Assembly: GCA_964442335.1 (NCBI GenBank)
Contig: CAYTZI010000100.1
Span: 1-8,297, forward strand
Length of the DNA: 8,297 nt
Source: JBFYTX01 sp964442335
Lineage (GTDB): Bacteria > Chloroflexota > Dehalococcoidia > Dehalococcoidales > RBG-16-60-22
Direction of reading: 5' to 3'
A program made the position numbers and the translations under genes. The notes under the pieces were generated by a model. The model searched no databases. It was not told where the DNA came from and saw nothing but the letters and a program-made list of their open reading frames with translations. Positions within the stretch are counted from its first letter, which is position 1. Each line of letters begins with the position of its first letter. This document shows, in pieces, positions 1 through 6,197 of this stretch.

Positions 1-21
1 CGTAGTTTAAACAGGGCGTTC

Positions 22-44
22 AAGAGGGGCTCCGCCCCTCTTTT
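22..44 (+). terminator. Rho-independent terminator-like hairpin
   Basis: A perfect 9-bp inverted repeat (arms 22-30 and 34-42) with a 3-base loop runs into a T tract, TTTT at 41-44. This is the form of an intrinsic terminator and probably ends an upstream gene. Such a gene could stop at TAG 3-5 or TAA 8-10, but too little of it lies in the window to identify. The arms share the AGAGGGG/CCCCTCT core with the next hairpin, so the two may interact. The stem is clear; function is inferred. Confidence 0.6.
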
Positions 45-52
45 CTACTCCT

Positions 53-97
53 CCCCCTCTCTGCTTGCGGAGAGGGGGAACGAGGGGGTGAGGTCAA
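53..97 (+). repeat. G/C-rich palindromic extragenic element overlapping the mtnA ribosome binding site
   Basis: Arms 53-61 (CCCCCTCTC) and 70-78 (GAGAGGGGG) form a 9-bp stem around an 8-base loop. The sequence continues AACGAGGGGGTGAGGTC. Palindromes of this style, with a C-rich arm, a G-rich arm and a GGGGGTGAGG tail, recur as dispersed intergenic elements in many bacterial genomes, and I recall them in Chloroflexota; only one copy lies here. The 3' arm is also the best Shine-Dalgarno for mtnA, 9 bases before its GTG, and the GTG itself falls in the element's tail. The stem is seen directly; the repeat-family status is recalled, not tested. Confidence 0.5.
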
Positions 98-1140
98 TAG
101 ATTACCAGCCCATCGCCTGGCTCGGCGACCGCGTTAAAATCCTCGACCAGACCCTTCTTCCCGGCAAGGAAGTCTACCTTGAGCTTAAAGACTACCGCGC
201 CGTCGCCTCGGCCATCAAAGAGCTTAAGGTCAGGGGCGCCCCTGTTATAGGCGTCGCCGGCGCCTACGCGGTGGCCCTCGGCGCTTTATCTATAAAAGCC
301 GCCGGACGGGAAGCTTTCCTGTTAGAACTTCAAAAAGTCATCGACTCCGTTACCGCCACCCGGCCCACCGCCCGCAACCTGTTCTTCGCTCTGGAACGTC
401 TAAAGAAAATTGCCGAAAAGGGCAAAAACCCTGAGTCCATCAAAAAAGCCCTGGTCGCGGAAGCCACCAAAATACACGGAGAGGAAGCTGCCGCTACCGA
501 ACGCATCGCCCGCCACGGCGCCGGGCTTCTCAAAGACGGCTGGACGGTCCTGACCCACTGCAACACGGGCCCTCTCGCCGCCCCGGACTACGGCACGGCT
601 TTAGGTGTAATCATCAGGGCATACGGGCGGGGAAAGAACCTGAGCGTTTTCGCCACCGAGACCCGACCTCTCCTGCAGGGAGCGCGGCTTACCGCCTGGG
701 AGCTGCAACAAGCGGGCGTGCCCTTTACTTTGATTACCGATTCCGCGGCGGGGTATTTTATGAAGAGCGGGAAAATCGACTGCGTTATCACCGGCGCCGA
801 CCGCGTTGCCGCCAACGGGGACGCCGCGAACAAAATCGGCACTTACACCCTGGCGGTGCTGGCAAAAGAGAACGGCATCCCGTTCTATATCGCCGCCCCG
901 GTTTCCACCATCGATGTATCCCTTAAGTCCGGCGATGAAATCCCCATCGAGGAACGCCGAACAGAAGAAATTACGAGCATCAACGGAAAACGGATTGCGC
1001 CGGAAGGCACCCGGGCCGCCAATCCCGCTTTCGACGTTACCCCCCACCGGTATATTACCGCGCTAATTACCGATAAGGGCGTTATCAAGAGGCCGTACAC
1101 GGCGGGAATTAAAGCCCTGTTCCGCAAGGTGCCACGATGA
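88..1140 (+). CDS. mtnA: S-methyl-5-thioribose-1-phosphate isomerase (MtnA)
   Basis: It converts 5-methylthioribose-1-phosphate to methylthioribulose-1-phosphate in the cytoplasmic methionine salvage pathway that recycles methylthioadenosine. The 350-residue length fits the family. Family signatures are RGAP (49-52), the THCNTG segment with the presumed catalytic Cys158, ETRPLLQGARLT (191-202), TGADR with the presumed catalytic Asp238, NKIGTY (248-253) and FDVTPH near the C-terminus. It belongs to the eIF2B-alpha-like sugar-phosphate isomerase superfamily; ribose-1,5-bisphosphate isomerase is the main alternative, but these motifs favour MtnA. I use GTG at 88 because family similarity begins within a few residues of it and a G-rich Shine-Dalgarno (71-78) precedes it. 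The frame is open back to the window edge, but without an in-frame ATG, GTG or TTG there. The stop overlaps the next start (ATGA), implying translational coupling. Confidence 0.93.
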   Translation: MRSIDYQPIAWLGDRVKILDQTLLPGKEVYLELKDYRAVASAIKELKVRGAPVIGVAGAYAVALGALSIKAAGREAFLLELQKVIDSVTATRPTARNLFFALERLKKIAEKGKNPESIKKALVAEATKIHGEEAAATERIARHGAGLLKDGWTVLTHCNTGPLAAPDYGTALGVIIRAYGRGKNLSVFATETRPLLQGARLTAWELQQAGVPFTLITDSAAGYFMKSGKIDCVITGADRVAANGDAANKIGTYTLAVLAKENGIPFYIAAPVSTIDVSLKSGDEIPIEERRTEEITSINGKRIAPEGTRAANPAFDVTPHRYITALITDKGVIKRPYTAGIKALFRKVPR

Positions 1141-1994
1141 GCGCGGACAGGACCCTGGTCTTTGTCGGCGCGCACCCGGACGACGAGTCGTTCGGCATTG
1201 GGGGCACGCTGGCGCAGTACGCCGCCGCGGGCGTCAAGGTCTACTGCATCTGCGCCACGCGCGGCGAGGCGGGCGAGGTCGCCCCGGAGTTCATGAAGGG
1301 ATTTGACTCCATCGCCGACCTGCGTACACACGAGATGAAATGCGCCGCGGAGGCACTCGGGCTGGCGGACGTTATCTACCTGGGCTACCGTGACTCCGGC
1401 ATGGCGGGCACGGAGGACAATAAGCGCCCCGGTGCGCTGGCCGCCGCCCTTCTTGACGAGGTGGCGGGGCGCATCGTGGAAATATTCCGCCGGCTCAAGC
1501 CGCAGGTGGTGGTGACGTTCGACCCCGTTGGAGGGTACCATCACCCGGACCACGTAGCCATGCACAAGGCCGCCGTGCTGGCTTTCCATGCTTCCGGCGA
1601 CCCCAATCAATACCCGGAGGCCGGCCCCGCCTTCCAGCCACGGAAGCTGTACTTCATGGTGTTTCCCCACCGGTTCATGAAGGTAATAGTAAAGCTGATG
1701 TCCTTCTTCGGACGGGATATTCACCACATGGGCAAGAATAAGGACATCGACCTCGCCGATTTCCTGGAGACGGACTTTCCGATACATGCCGTGATACGAC
1801 TTAAAAAGGAGTCGATACGCACCGGCGAGCGGGCTTCGGCATGCCATGCCTCCCAGCTCTTCGAGGACTCCCCTCGCGGCGGAATCCTGGGGCTCATCGG
1901 CAAGCTGTTGGGCCGGCGCGATTACTTCATGCGCGCCGAGCCCCCGGTTACAGGCCGCCGCAAGGAACGCGACCTTTTTGAGGGAGTGGTATAA
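1137..1994 (+). CDS. PIG-L/LmbE-family zinc-dependent N-deacetylase
   Basis: This family hydrolyses N-acetyl groups, typically from N-acetylglucosamine conjugates (the PIG-L, MshB and BshB types). The N-terminal AHPDDE motif (12-17) and the HPDH motif (136-139) supply the expected zinc ligands His13, Asp16 and His139, with Asp15 the expected catalytic base. The 285-residue length is normal. The C-terminal third (about 175-285) ends in an Arg/Lys-rich stretch and contains CHASQ, a segment I associate with the long PIG-L subgroup. No signal peptide is visible, so it is probably cytoplasmic. It starts inside the mtnA stop (ATGA overlap) after AAGGTG at 1126-1131. The substrate is unknown. A thiol-cofactor precursor such as GlcNAc-inositol or GlcNAc-malate is possible, but no partner gene for such a pathway is present here. 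Confidence 0.9.
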   Translation: MSADRTLVFVGAHPDDESFGIGGTLAQYAAAGVKVYCICATRGEAGEVAPEFMKGFDSIADLRTHEMKCAAEALGLADVIYLGYRDSGMAGTEDNKRPGALAAALLDEVAGRIVEIFRRLKPQVVVTFDPVGGYHHPDHVAMHKAAVLAFHASGDPNQYPEAGPAFQPRKLYFMVFPHRFMKVIVKLMSFFGRDIHHMGKNKDIDLADFLETDFPIHAVIRLKKESIRTGERASACHASQLFEDSPRGGILGLIGKLLGRRDYFMRAEPPVTGRRKERDLFEGVV

Positions 1995-1995
1995 T
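1987..1995 (+). promoter_or_regulatory. Extended -10 promoter (TGGTATAAT) for the NTF2-like/SDR/tautomerase unit
   Basis: A perfect TATAAT hexamer (1990-1995) is preceded by the TGN extension. It overlaps the stop codon of the deacetylase gene. No good -35 hexamer lies 16-18 bases upstream, which is tolerated by extended -10 promoters. Predicted transcription would begin near 2002, giving a leader of about 24 bases that includes the GGAGG at 2012-2016 and the ATG at 2026. The spacing fits well, but activity is inferred. Confidence 0.5.
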
Positions 1996-2025
1996 CAAGC
2001 ATATATCTGATGGAGGAAGCAAGAG

Positions 2026-2745
2026 ATGACCGGTCAGTCGATAGAAACACGGCTCAAGTCCCTGGAAGCTGAGATTAGAGCCCTGAAAAAGCAGGTCAAA
2101 GCCCGGGACAAAAGGCTCCAGACCCTCGAGGACATAGAAGCCATCAAGCGGCTACAGTGCGCTTACGGCTATTATCTTGAGCGCTGGATGAGCGACGAAA
2201 TTATCGACTGCTTTTCCGATAGCCCGGAGGTGTCCGGCACCTTCGCCGAGGGGACGTATAAAGGGCCGGAGGGCATCCGCCGCTACTTCGGGCAGGGGCG
2301 CGTCATGCCGCAGGAGTTCCTCCATCTAGTCATGCAGGTCTCGCCCGTCATTACCGTCGCCGGGGACGGCAAAAGCGCTCACGGCCGGTGGTACGGCTAC
2401 GGCACGATTCTCTCCCGCCATACCGTCCCCCTCGACCCCACCTACATGATGGTCATCTACGAGATGGATTACGTCAAGGAGCGCGGCGTCTGGAAGATTC
2501 TCAAGCTCCGTCTCAACATGCACTATGCCTATTCCTCGGATAAAATCCCCCCGCCGGCGGAATCGAAAGACGCGCCGCGCATCAGGCTGACCCCGGACGA
2601 GTGGGCGCAATTCGATACCGGCTACCCCTCCGGCTATATCTATCCCTTCCATTACCGGCACCCGGTCACGGGCAAAGAGACCTCGGAGGCGAAACGCAAC
2701 GCCGCGCTGAAGCTCAAACCCAGCATGTTTAAACCTGTGCAGTAA
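2026..2745 (+). CDS. NTF2/SnoaL-like domain protein with N-terminal coiled coil
   Basis: The protein has 239 residues. Residues about 5-35 form a charged, heptad-like helix (leucines spaced among Glu, Lys and Arg), predicted to be a coiled coil for oligomerisation. Residues about 35-165 resemble the SnoaL-like branch of the NTF2-like fold: an EDIEAIKRL helix start, YGYYLERW, a GPEGIRRYFG segment, then beta strands ending VWKILKLRLNMHY. The C-terminal 75 residues are rich in Pro and Tyr and look like an accessory tail. Relatives include SnoaL-type cyclases, ketosteroid-isomerase-like proteins and dehydratases that act on ring or polyketide substrates, but many are of unknown function; the substrate here is not known. 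The ATG follows GGAGG (2012-2016) by 9 bases. The gene sits 16 bases before an SDR gene, suggesting one pathway. Confidence 0.75.
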   Translation: MTGQSIETRLKSLEAEIRALKKQVKARDKRLQTLEDIEAIKRLQCAYGYYLERWMSDEIIDCFSDSPEVSGTFAEGTYKGPEGIRRYFGQGRVMPQEFLHLVMQVSPVITVAGDGKSAHGRWYGYGTILSRHTVPLDPTYMMVIYEMDYVKERGVWKILKLRLNMHYAYSSDKIPPPAESKDAPRIRLTPDEWAQFDTGYPSGYIYPFHYRHPVTGKETSEAKRNAALKLKPSMFKPVQ

Positions 2746-2761
2746 TTTCACGGAGGTTGTC

Positions 2762-3502
2762 ATGGACCTTACGAATAAAGTTGCCATAGTGACGGGCAGC
2801 GCCAGGGGCATCGGGCAGGCGATAGCTATTAAGCTGGCGGAGGCTGGCGCCAACGTAGCCGTCAACGATATCCCGTCGGCGGAGGAAGCTTTGAAAGCGG
2901 TCGCTAAGGAAATCGAATCGCTGGGCAGGCAGTCCCTGGCGGTAACGGCGGACGTCAGCTCTCCGGAGGACGTCGCCCGCATGGCGGATTCGGTCCTCTC
3001 CAGGCTCGGCGGCATAGATATCCTGGTCAATAACGCCGGGGTGACGCGTGACGGTCTCGTTATGCGCATGCCCGTTGACGACTGGGATACCGTGCTGAAC
3101 ATCGACCTCAAGAGTGTTTTTATATGCACGCGGTCGGTCCTGCGCCACATGCTCAAGCAGCGGTGGGGCCGCATCGTCAACATCGCCAGTATCGTGGGGA
3201 TACAGGGCAACGCGGGCCAGGCAAACTACGCGGCGGCCAAGGCGGGGGTCATCGCTTTCACGCGCTCCGTGGCCAAAGAGGTGGCCTCGCGGGGCATCAC
3301 CGTTAACGCCGTCGCGCCCGGATATATCGATACCAAAATGACGCAGAGCCTCGACGCCAAGCAGTCGGACGAGCTTATCAAGCGGGTACCGCTGGGGTAC
3401 GCGGGCACTCCGCGTGACGTCGCCGAGGCCGTGGCTTTCCTGGCGAGCGAGGAGGCTCGCTATATCACCGGGCAGGTGCTGGGGGTGGACGGGGGAATGT
3501 GA
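2762..3502 (+). CDS. Short-chain dehydrogenase/reductase, FabG-like
   Basis: It is a classical SDR of 246 residues, an NAD(P)-dependent oxidoreductase of hydroxy/keto groups. The Rossmann motif TGSARGIG (11-18), NNAG (90-93) and the tetrad Asn113, Ser143, Tyr156, Lys160 are all present. GNAGQANYAAAKAG is close to FabG (3-oxoacyl-ACP reductase). Asp36 at the end of the second strand (AVNDIP) is the position where an acidic residue usually selects NAD(H) over NADP(H), so a catabolic dehydrogenase is as likely as fatty-acid synthesis. No acyl carrier protein or other fab gene is nearby, which argues against housekeeping FabG. GGAGG (2752-2756) sits 5 bases before the ATG. It lies between an NTF2-like gene and a tautomerase gene on the same strand. 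Confidence 0.9.
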   Translation: MDLTNKVAIVTGSARGIGQAIAIKLAEAGANVAVNDIPSAEEALKAVAKEIESLGRQSLAVTADVSSPEDVARMADSVLSRLGGIDILVNNAGVTRDGLVMRMPVDDWDTVLNIDLKSVFICTRSVLRHMLKQRWGRIVNIASIVGIQGNAGQANYAAAKAGVIAFTRSVAKEVASRGITVNAVAPGYIDTKMTQSLDAKQSDELIKRVPLGYAGTPRDVAEAVAFLASEEARYITGQVLGVDGGM

Positions 3503-3509
3503 AAGTGAA

Positions 3510-3518
3510 TGATAAAAT
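3510..3518 (+). promoter_or_regulatory. Possible extended -10 (TGATAAAAT) before the tautomerase gene
   Basis: The 43-base gap between the SDR stop and the tautomerase start is unusually A/T-rich for this window. It contains TGA followed by TAAAAT (5 of 6 matches to the -10 consensus), which would start RNA near 3525, ahead of the Shine-Dalgarno. No -35 is recognisable. The gene may equally be read through from upstream. Confidence 0.25.
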
Positions 3519-3545
3519 CAAAATAATGATAACGAGGAGGTAAAA

Positions 3546-3752
3546 ATGCCTATTGTACACGTGGACTTCTGGGAGGGCGTAGGAACAGGACAAGTTAAAA
3601 AGATGATACGGGGCATAACCGATGTTATGGTGGATTTAGGCGTCCCGGAAAATGCCGTAGAAGTAATCGTCTACGAGATTCCCAAAACGCACTGGGGCGT
3701 TGGCGGCGAGCCGGCGTCGGAAAAACTTAAGGACATTTCCCCGCCGAAGTAA
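3546..3752 (+). CDS. 4-oxalocrotonate-tautomerase-like small tautomerase
   Basis: This 68-residue protein belongs to the tautomerase superfamily, whose catalytic base is the N-terminal proline exposed after Met removal (MPIV start). The PKTHWGVGGEPAS segment matches the KGHFGIGGELAS region of 4-oxalocrotonate tautomerase, with Trp49 (Met-less numbering) in place of Phe50. The substrate-carboxylate arginines of the Pseudomonas enzyme are not conserved: Val11 stands at Arg11 and Glu38 aligns with Arg39. A different substrate from 2-hydroxymuconate is therefore likely. Monomers this size normally assemble as hexamers. The start is fixed by Pro2 and a very strong GAGGAGGT (3534-3541) 4 bases upstream. 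It is the last gene of the plus-strand unit and converges on the minus operon across 16 bases, with no terminator hairpin visible between them. Confidence 0.85.
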   Translation: MPIVHVDFWEGVGTGQVKKMIRGITDVMVDLGVPENAVEVIVYEIPKTHWGVGGEPASEKLKDISPPK

Positions 3753-3768
3753 GGTCACCCCATAAAAT

Positions 3769-4476
3769 CTATATTTGTTCCGTCCTCTCTTTCTTCACCT
3801 CCACCCTCCCGTACCTCCTCATCCGCCACTCCTTGAGGCAGTGCAGCACCTCGGCGTCGGTGATATCGTGCCAGTAGCGGTAGTAGTCCGCGATATAGAA
3901 CCGCGGCTCTCTGCTCACGGAGCACGTTACCACGCTGTCCGCCACCCGCCTCAGCTCTTCAATCACCGGCTGCGGGCCCACCGGCACCGCGGCGATGATT
4001 TTCTCCGGCTTGCGGTGCCTTAACGACTCCACCGCTGCGCGCATCGTGTAGCCGGAAGCCAGCCCGTCATCCACGACAATCACCGTCCGCCCGGCTATGT
4101 TCACCGGTGGTCTGTCCCTGTGGTACAGCAGCGCGCGGTGCCGTATGTCCGACCTCACCTGGTTGACCTGGTAGTTTATCTGCGTCTGGCTCAGGCCCGC
4201 CTTCTGCACCACGGCCTCGTCGAGGATGGTTGTGCCGTCATCGGTCACCGAGCCGAACCCGCCTTCCGGGGACAGCGGCAGCGGTATCTTCCTCGATATC
4301 ACGAGGTCGAGGTCCGCGCTCAAGCCCAGGGCTACGCCCAGGGCCACCGCCACCCCGCCGTTAGGGATGCCCAGCACAGCCGCCGATTTCCCGGCGTACT
4401 CGTGCAGTCTCTCCGCGAGCTTTCGCCCCGCGTCGTACCTGTTTTCAAATACCGGCTCAATATTGGAATGTCGCAT
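3769..4476 (-). CDS. Predicted phosphoribosyltransferase (COG1926-like)
   Basis: This 235-residue protein belongs to the type I phosphoribosyltransferase fold. The PRPP-binding motif is VIVVDDGLASGYTM (132-145), with the paired acids Asp136-Asp137 and the Ser-Gly-Tyr-Thr phosphate loop. The N-terminal FENRYDAGRKLAERL (10-24), GIPNGG (36-41) and GFGSV (73-77) segments are typical of the uncharacterised COG1926 group, whose base substrate is not established to my knowledge. The start codon is 8 bases from the adenine deaminase stop, and its AAGGA Shine-Dalgarno (4482-4486) overlaps that stop, so it is probably translationally coupled as the last gene of the purine salvage operon. That context suggests a PRPP-linked nucleobase or nucleotide role, but this is inference. 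Confidence 0.85.
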   Translation of the reverse strand: MRHSNIEPVFENRYDAGRKLAERLHEYAGKSAAVLGIPNGGVAVALGVALGLSADLDLVISRKIPLPLSPEGGFGSVTDDGTTILDEAVVQKAGLSQTQINYQVNQVRSDIRHRALLYHRDRPPVNIAGRTVIVVDDGLASGYTMRAAVESLRHRKPEKIIAAVPVGPQPVIEELRRVADSVVTCSVSREPRFYIADYYRYWHDITDAEVLHCLKEWRMRRYGRVEVKKERTEQI

Positions 4477-4484
4477 AGATGTCC

Positions 4485-6197
4485 TTATTTTATCAGTTTA
4501 AACTCATTGACATCCACCAGCCCGAGGTCGGTCAGGCGCAGCTCCGGTATCACCGGCAGCGCTAAAAACGAAAGGGCGGCGAAGGGAGCGGGCAGCGTCA
4601 CACCCATTGTCTTTACCACCTGCTCCAGCCTCGCCAGTCCCGCCACGACCGTCTCGGCGGGGTCGGTGGAAAGCAGTCCCGCTATCGGGGTCGGCAGGCT
4701 CGCCAGCAGCCTGCCGTCGGCCACCGCCACCAGCCCGCCCTGCAATCGCTCGACGGCCATCACGGCGGCCAGGATATCGCTGTCGGTCACGCCCACGGCG
4801 ACGATGTTATGGGAGTCGTGGGCGATTGACGAGGCTATCGCCCCGCGTTTCATGCCGAAGCCGGTCACCAGCCCCCGTCCGATGCGCCCGCTGGCTTTGT
4901 GCCTCTCCACCACCACCGCTTTCAGGATATCGCGGGACGTGTCTGCTTCCGCGAAGCCGTCGACCACGCTAACGTTCATCATCTTTTTCCGGGTGATGAT
5001 CTGACCGGGCACCACTTCGATGACGGGCAGGGTCGGCGTTTTTGCGCGCAGCTTCAGCTTAGCGACGGGGAAGGTCTTGATATTGACCGTACGGAACAGC
5101 TTTTCGTTAGTGGGGTGGGGGACTCTAAACAGCGGCTTGCCTTCCTGCGCCACGAGCTTCCCGCGGTAGTAGACCGAGTCGATATGGAAGCTTTCCAGGC
5201 TGTCCACTACCAGGAAGCTGGCAAAACAGCCCGGCGCGACCGCGCCCAGACCGTCGAGCCGGAAATAGGTCGCGGTGTTGACGGTAGCCATCTGTATCGC
5301 GCGTACGGGTTCAAGCCCAAGCTTTATCGCCTTCCTCACCACGGCGTCGATATCGCCGTCTTTCAGGATATCCTCGGCGTGGCGGTCGTCCACCACGAAG
5401 AAACAGCGCGGCCAGGTCCTGTCATTTACCAGCGGCAACAGCGCCTCCAGGTTCTTTTCCGTGGAGCCCTCGCGAATCATGACGTACATGCCCCGCCGCA
5501 GCTTTTCCTCCGCCTCCGCCAGCGTGACGGACTCGTGGTCGGAGTGGATGCCCGCGCCGATATAAGCGTTGAGGTCTTTGCCCCTTACGCCGGGGGCGTG
5601 CCCGTCGATTACTTTGCCGCGCGCCATGGCTATCTTTTTAAGCATGGCGGCGTTGCCGCCGAGCACGCCGGGGTAGTTCATTACCTCCCCCAGCCCGATG
5701 CACTCAGGATAGCGGAGGATTTTACCGATTTCCGCTGGTGTGATGCGCGCCCCCGATGTCTCCAGGCGGGTGGCCGGCACGCAGGAAGGCGCCATGAGAA
5801 ACAGGTCGAGGGGCAAACGCCGCGCGGAGTCCAGCACGTACTTTATTCCCCTGAGGCCGCAGACGTTGGCGATTTCATGGAGGTCGGTGACGATGGCCGA
5901 CGTGCCGCGGGGAACGACCGCCCGGGCGTACTGGCCGACGTCCAGCATCGAGCTTTCCAGGTGGGTGTGACCGTTGATGAGCCCGGGTACGATGTATTTT
6001 CCATCGAGGTCGATTATTTCTTTTGCCTGCCGGTACTCATCCACGCCGGATATGAGGCCGTCGTAAACGGCGACACAGGCCTTCTCCAGCTTGCCGGTGA
6101 AGACGTTAACAACCCTCGCGTTGGTAAAGATAATGTCGGCCTGGGCGGCGCCCCTGGCCGCGGCAATGCTTCTCTGCATCTCATGCAGTGTTTTCAT
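4485..6197 (-). CDS. ade: Adenine deaminase
   Basis: It hydrolyses adenine to hypoxanthine and ammonia in the cytoplasm, as the metal-dependent amidohydrolase-type enzyme (Ade/AdeC). It has 570 residues from the chosen start, close to the family norm. Features in order: an N-terminal beta domain with PGLINGHTHLESS (71-83; metal ligands His77, His79), GLGEVMN with the metal-bridging Glu171, DGHAPG (His200), the SDHE segment (His218, His221) and VVDDRH (Asp270/Asp271). The C-terminal adenine-deaminase domain carries AHDSHN (459-464). An in-frame ATG at 6281 exists, but I prefer 6197: it gives the usual length, has GGAG (6206-6209) 8 bases upstream, and overlaps the methyltransferase stop as ATGA. 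Its product is the substrate of Hpt, encoded first in the same operon, giving an adenine-to-IMP route. Confidence 0.94.
   Translation of the reverse strand: MKTLHEMQRSIAAARGAAQADIIFTNARVVNVFTGKLEKACVAVYDGLISGVDEYRQAKEIIDLDGKYIVPGLINGHTHLESSMLDVGQYARAVVPRGTSAIVTDLHEIANVCGLRGIKYVLDSARRLPLDLFLMAPSCVPATRLETSGARITPAEIGKILRYPECIGLGEVMNYPGVLGGNAAMLKKIAMARGKVIDGHAPGVRGKDLNAYIGAGIHSDHESVTLAEAEEKLRRGMYVMIREGSTEKNLEALLPLVNDRTWPRCFFVVDDRHAEDILKDGDIDAVVRKAIKLGLEPVRAIQMATVNTATYFRLDGLGAVAPGCFASFLVVDSLESFHIDSVYYRGKLVAQEGKPLFRVPHPTNEKLFRTVNIKTFPVAKLKLRAKTPTLPVIEVVPGQIITRKKMMNVSVVDGFAEADTSRDILKAVVVERHKASGRIGRGLVTGFGMKRGAIASSIAHDSHNIVAVGVTDSDILAAVMAVERLQGGLVAVADGRLLASLPTPIAGLLSTDPAETVVAGLARLEQVVKTMGVTLPAPFAALSFLALPVIPELRLTDLGLVDVNEFKLIK

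Noticed and set aside
885..1847. 320-codon minus-strand open frame across mtnA and the deacetylase
   Set aside because: Both plus-strand genes are unmistakable and the frame crosses their junction without a domain or credible ribosome site.
2326..3210. 294-codon minus-strand open frame across the NTF2-like and SDR genes
   Set aside because: It is antisense to two clear genes, with low-complexity translation and no motif.
3753..3768. Possible bidirectional terminator between the convergent units
   Set aside because: The 16-base gap has no inverted repeat, and none is evident just inside either gene end.
5..4503. The palindrome GTTTAAAC occurs at 5-12, 2727-2734 and 4496-4503
   Set aside because: Three copies of an 8-mer this A/T-rich are more than expected, but two lie in Phe-Lys codons near gene ends and flanks share nothing. 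It is probably coincidence.
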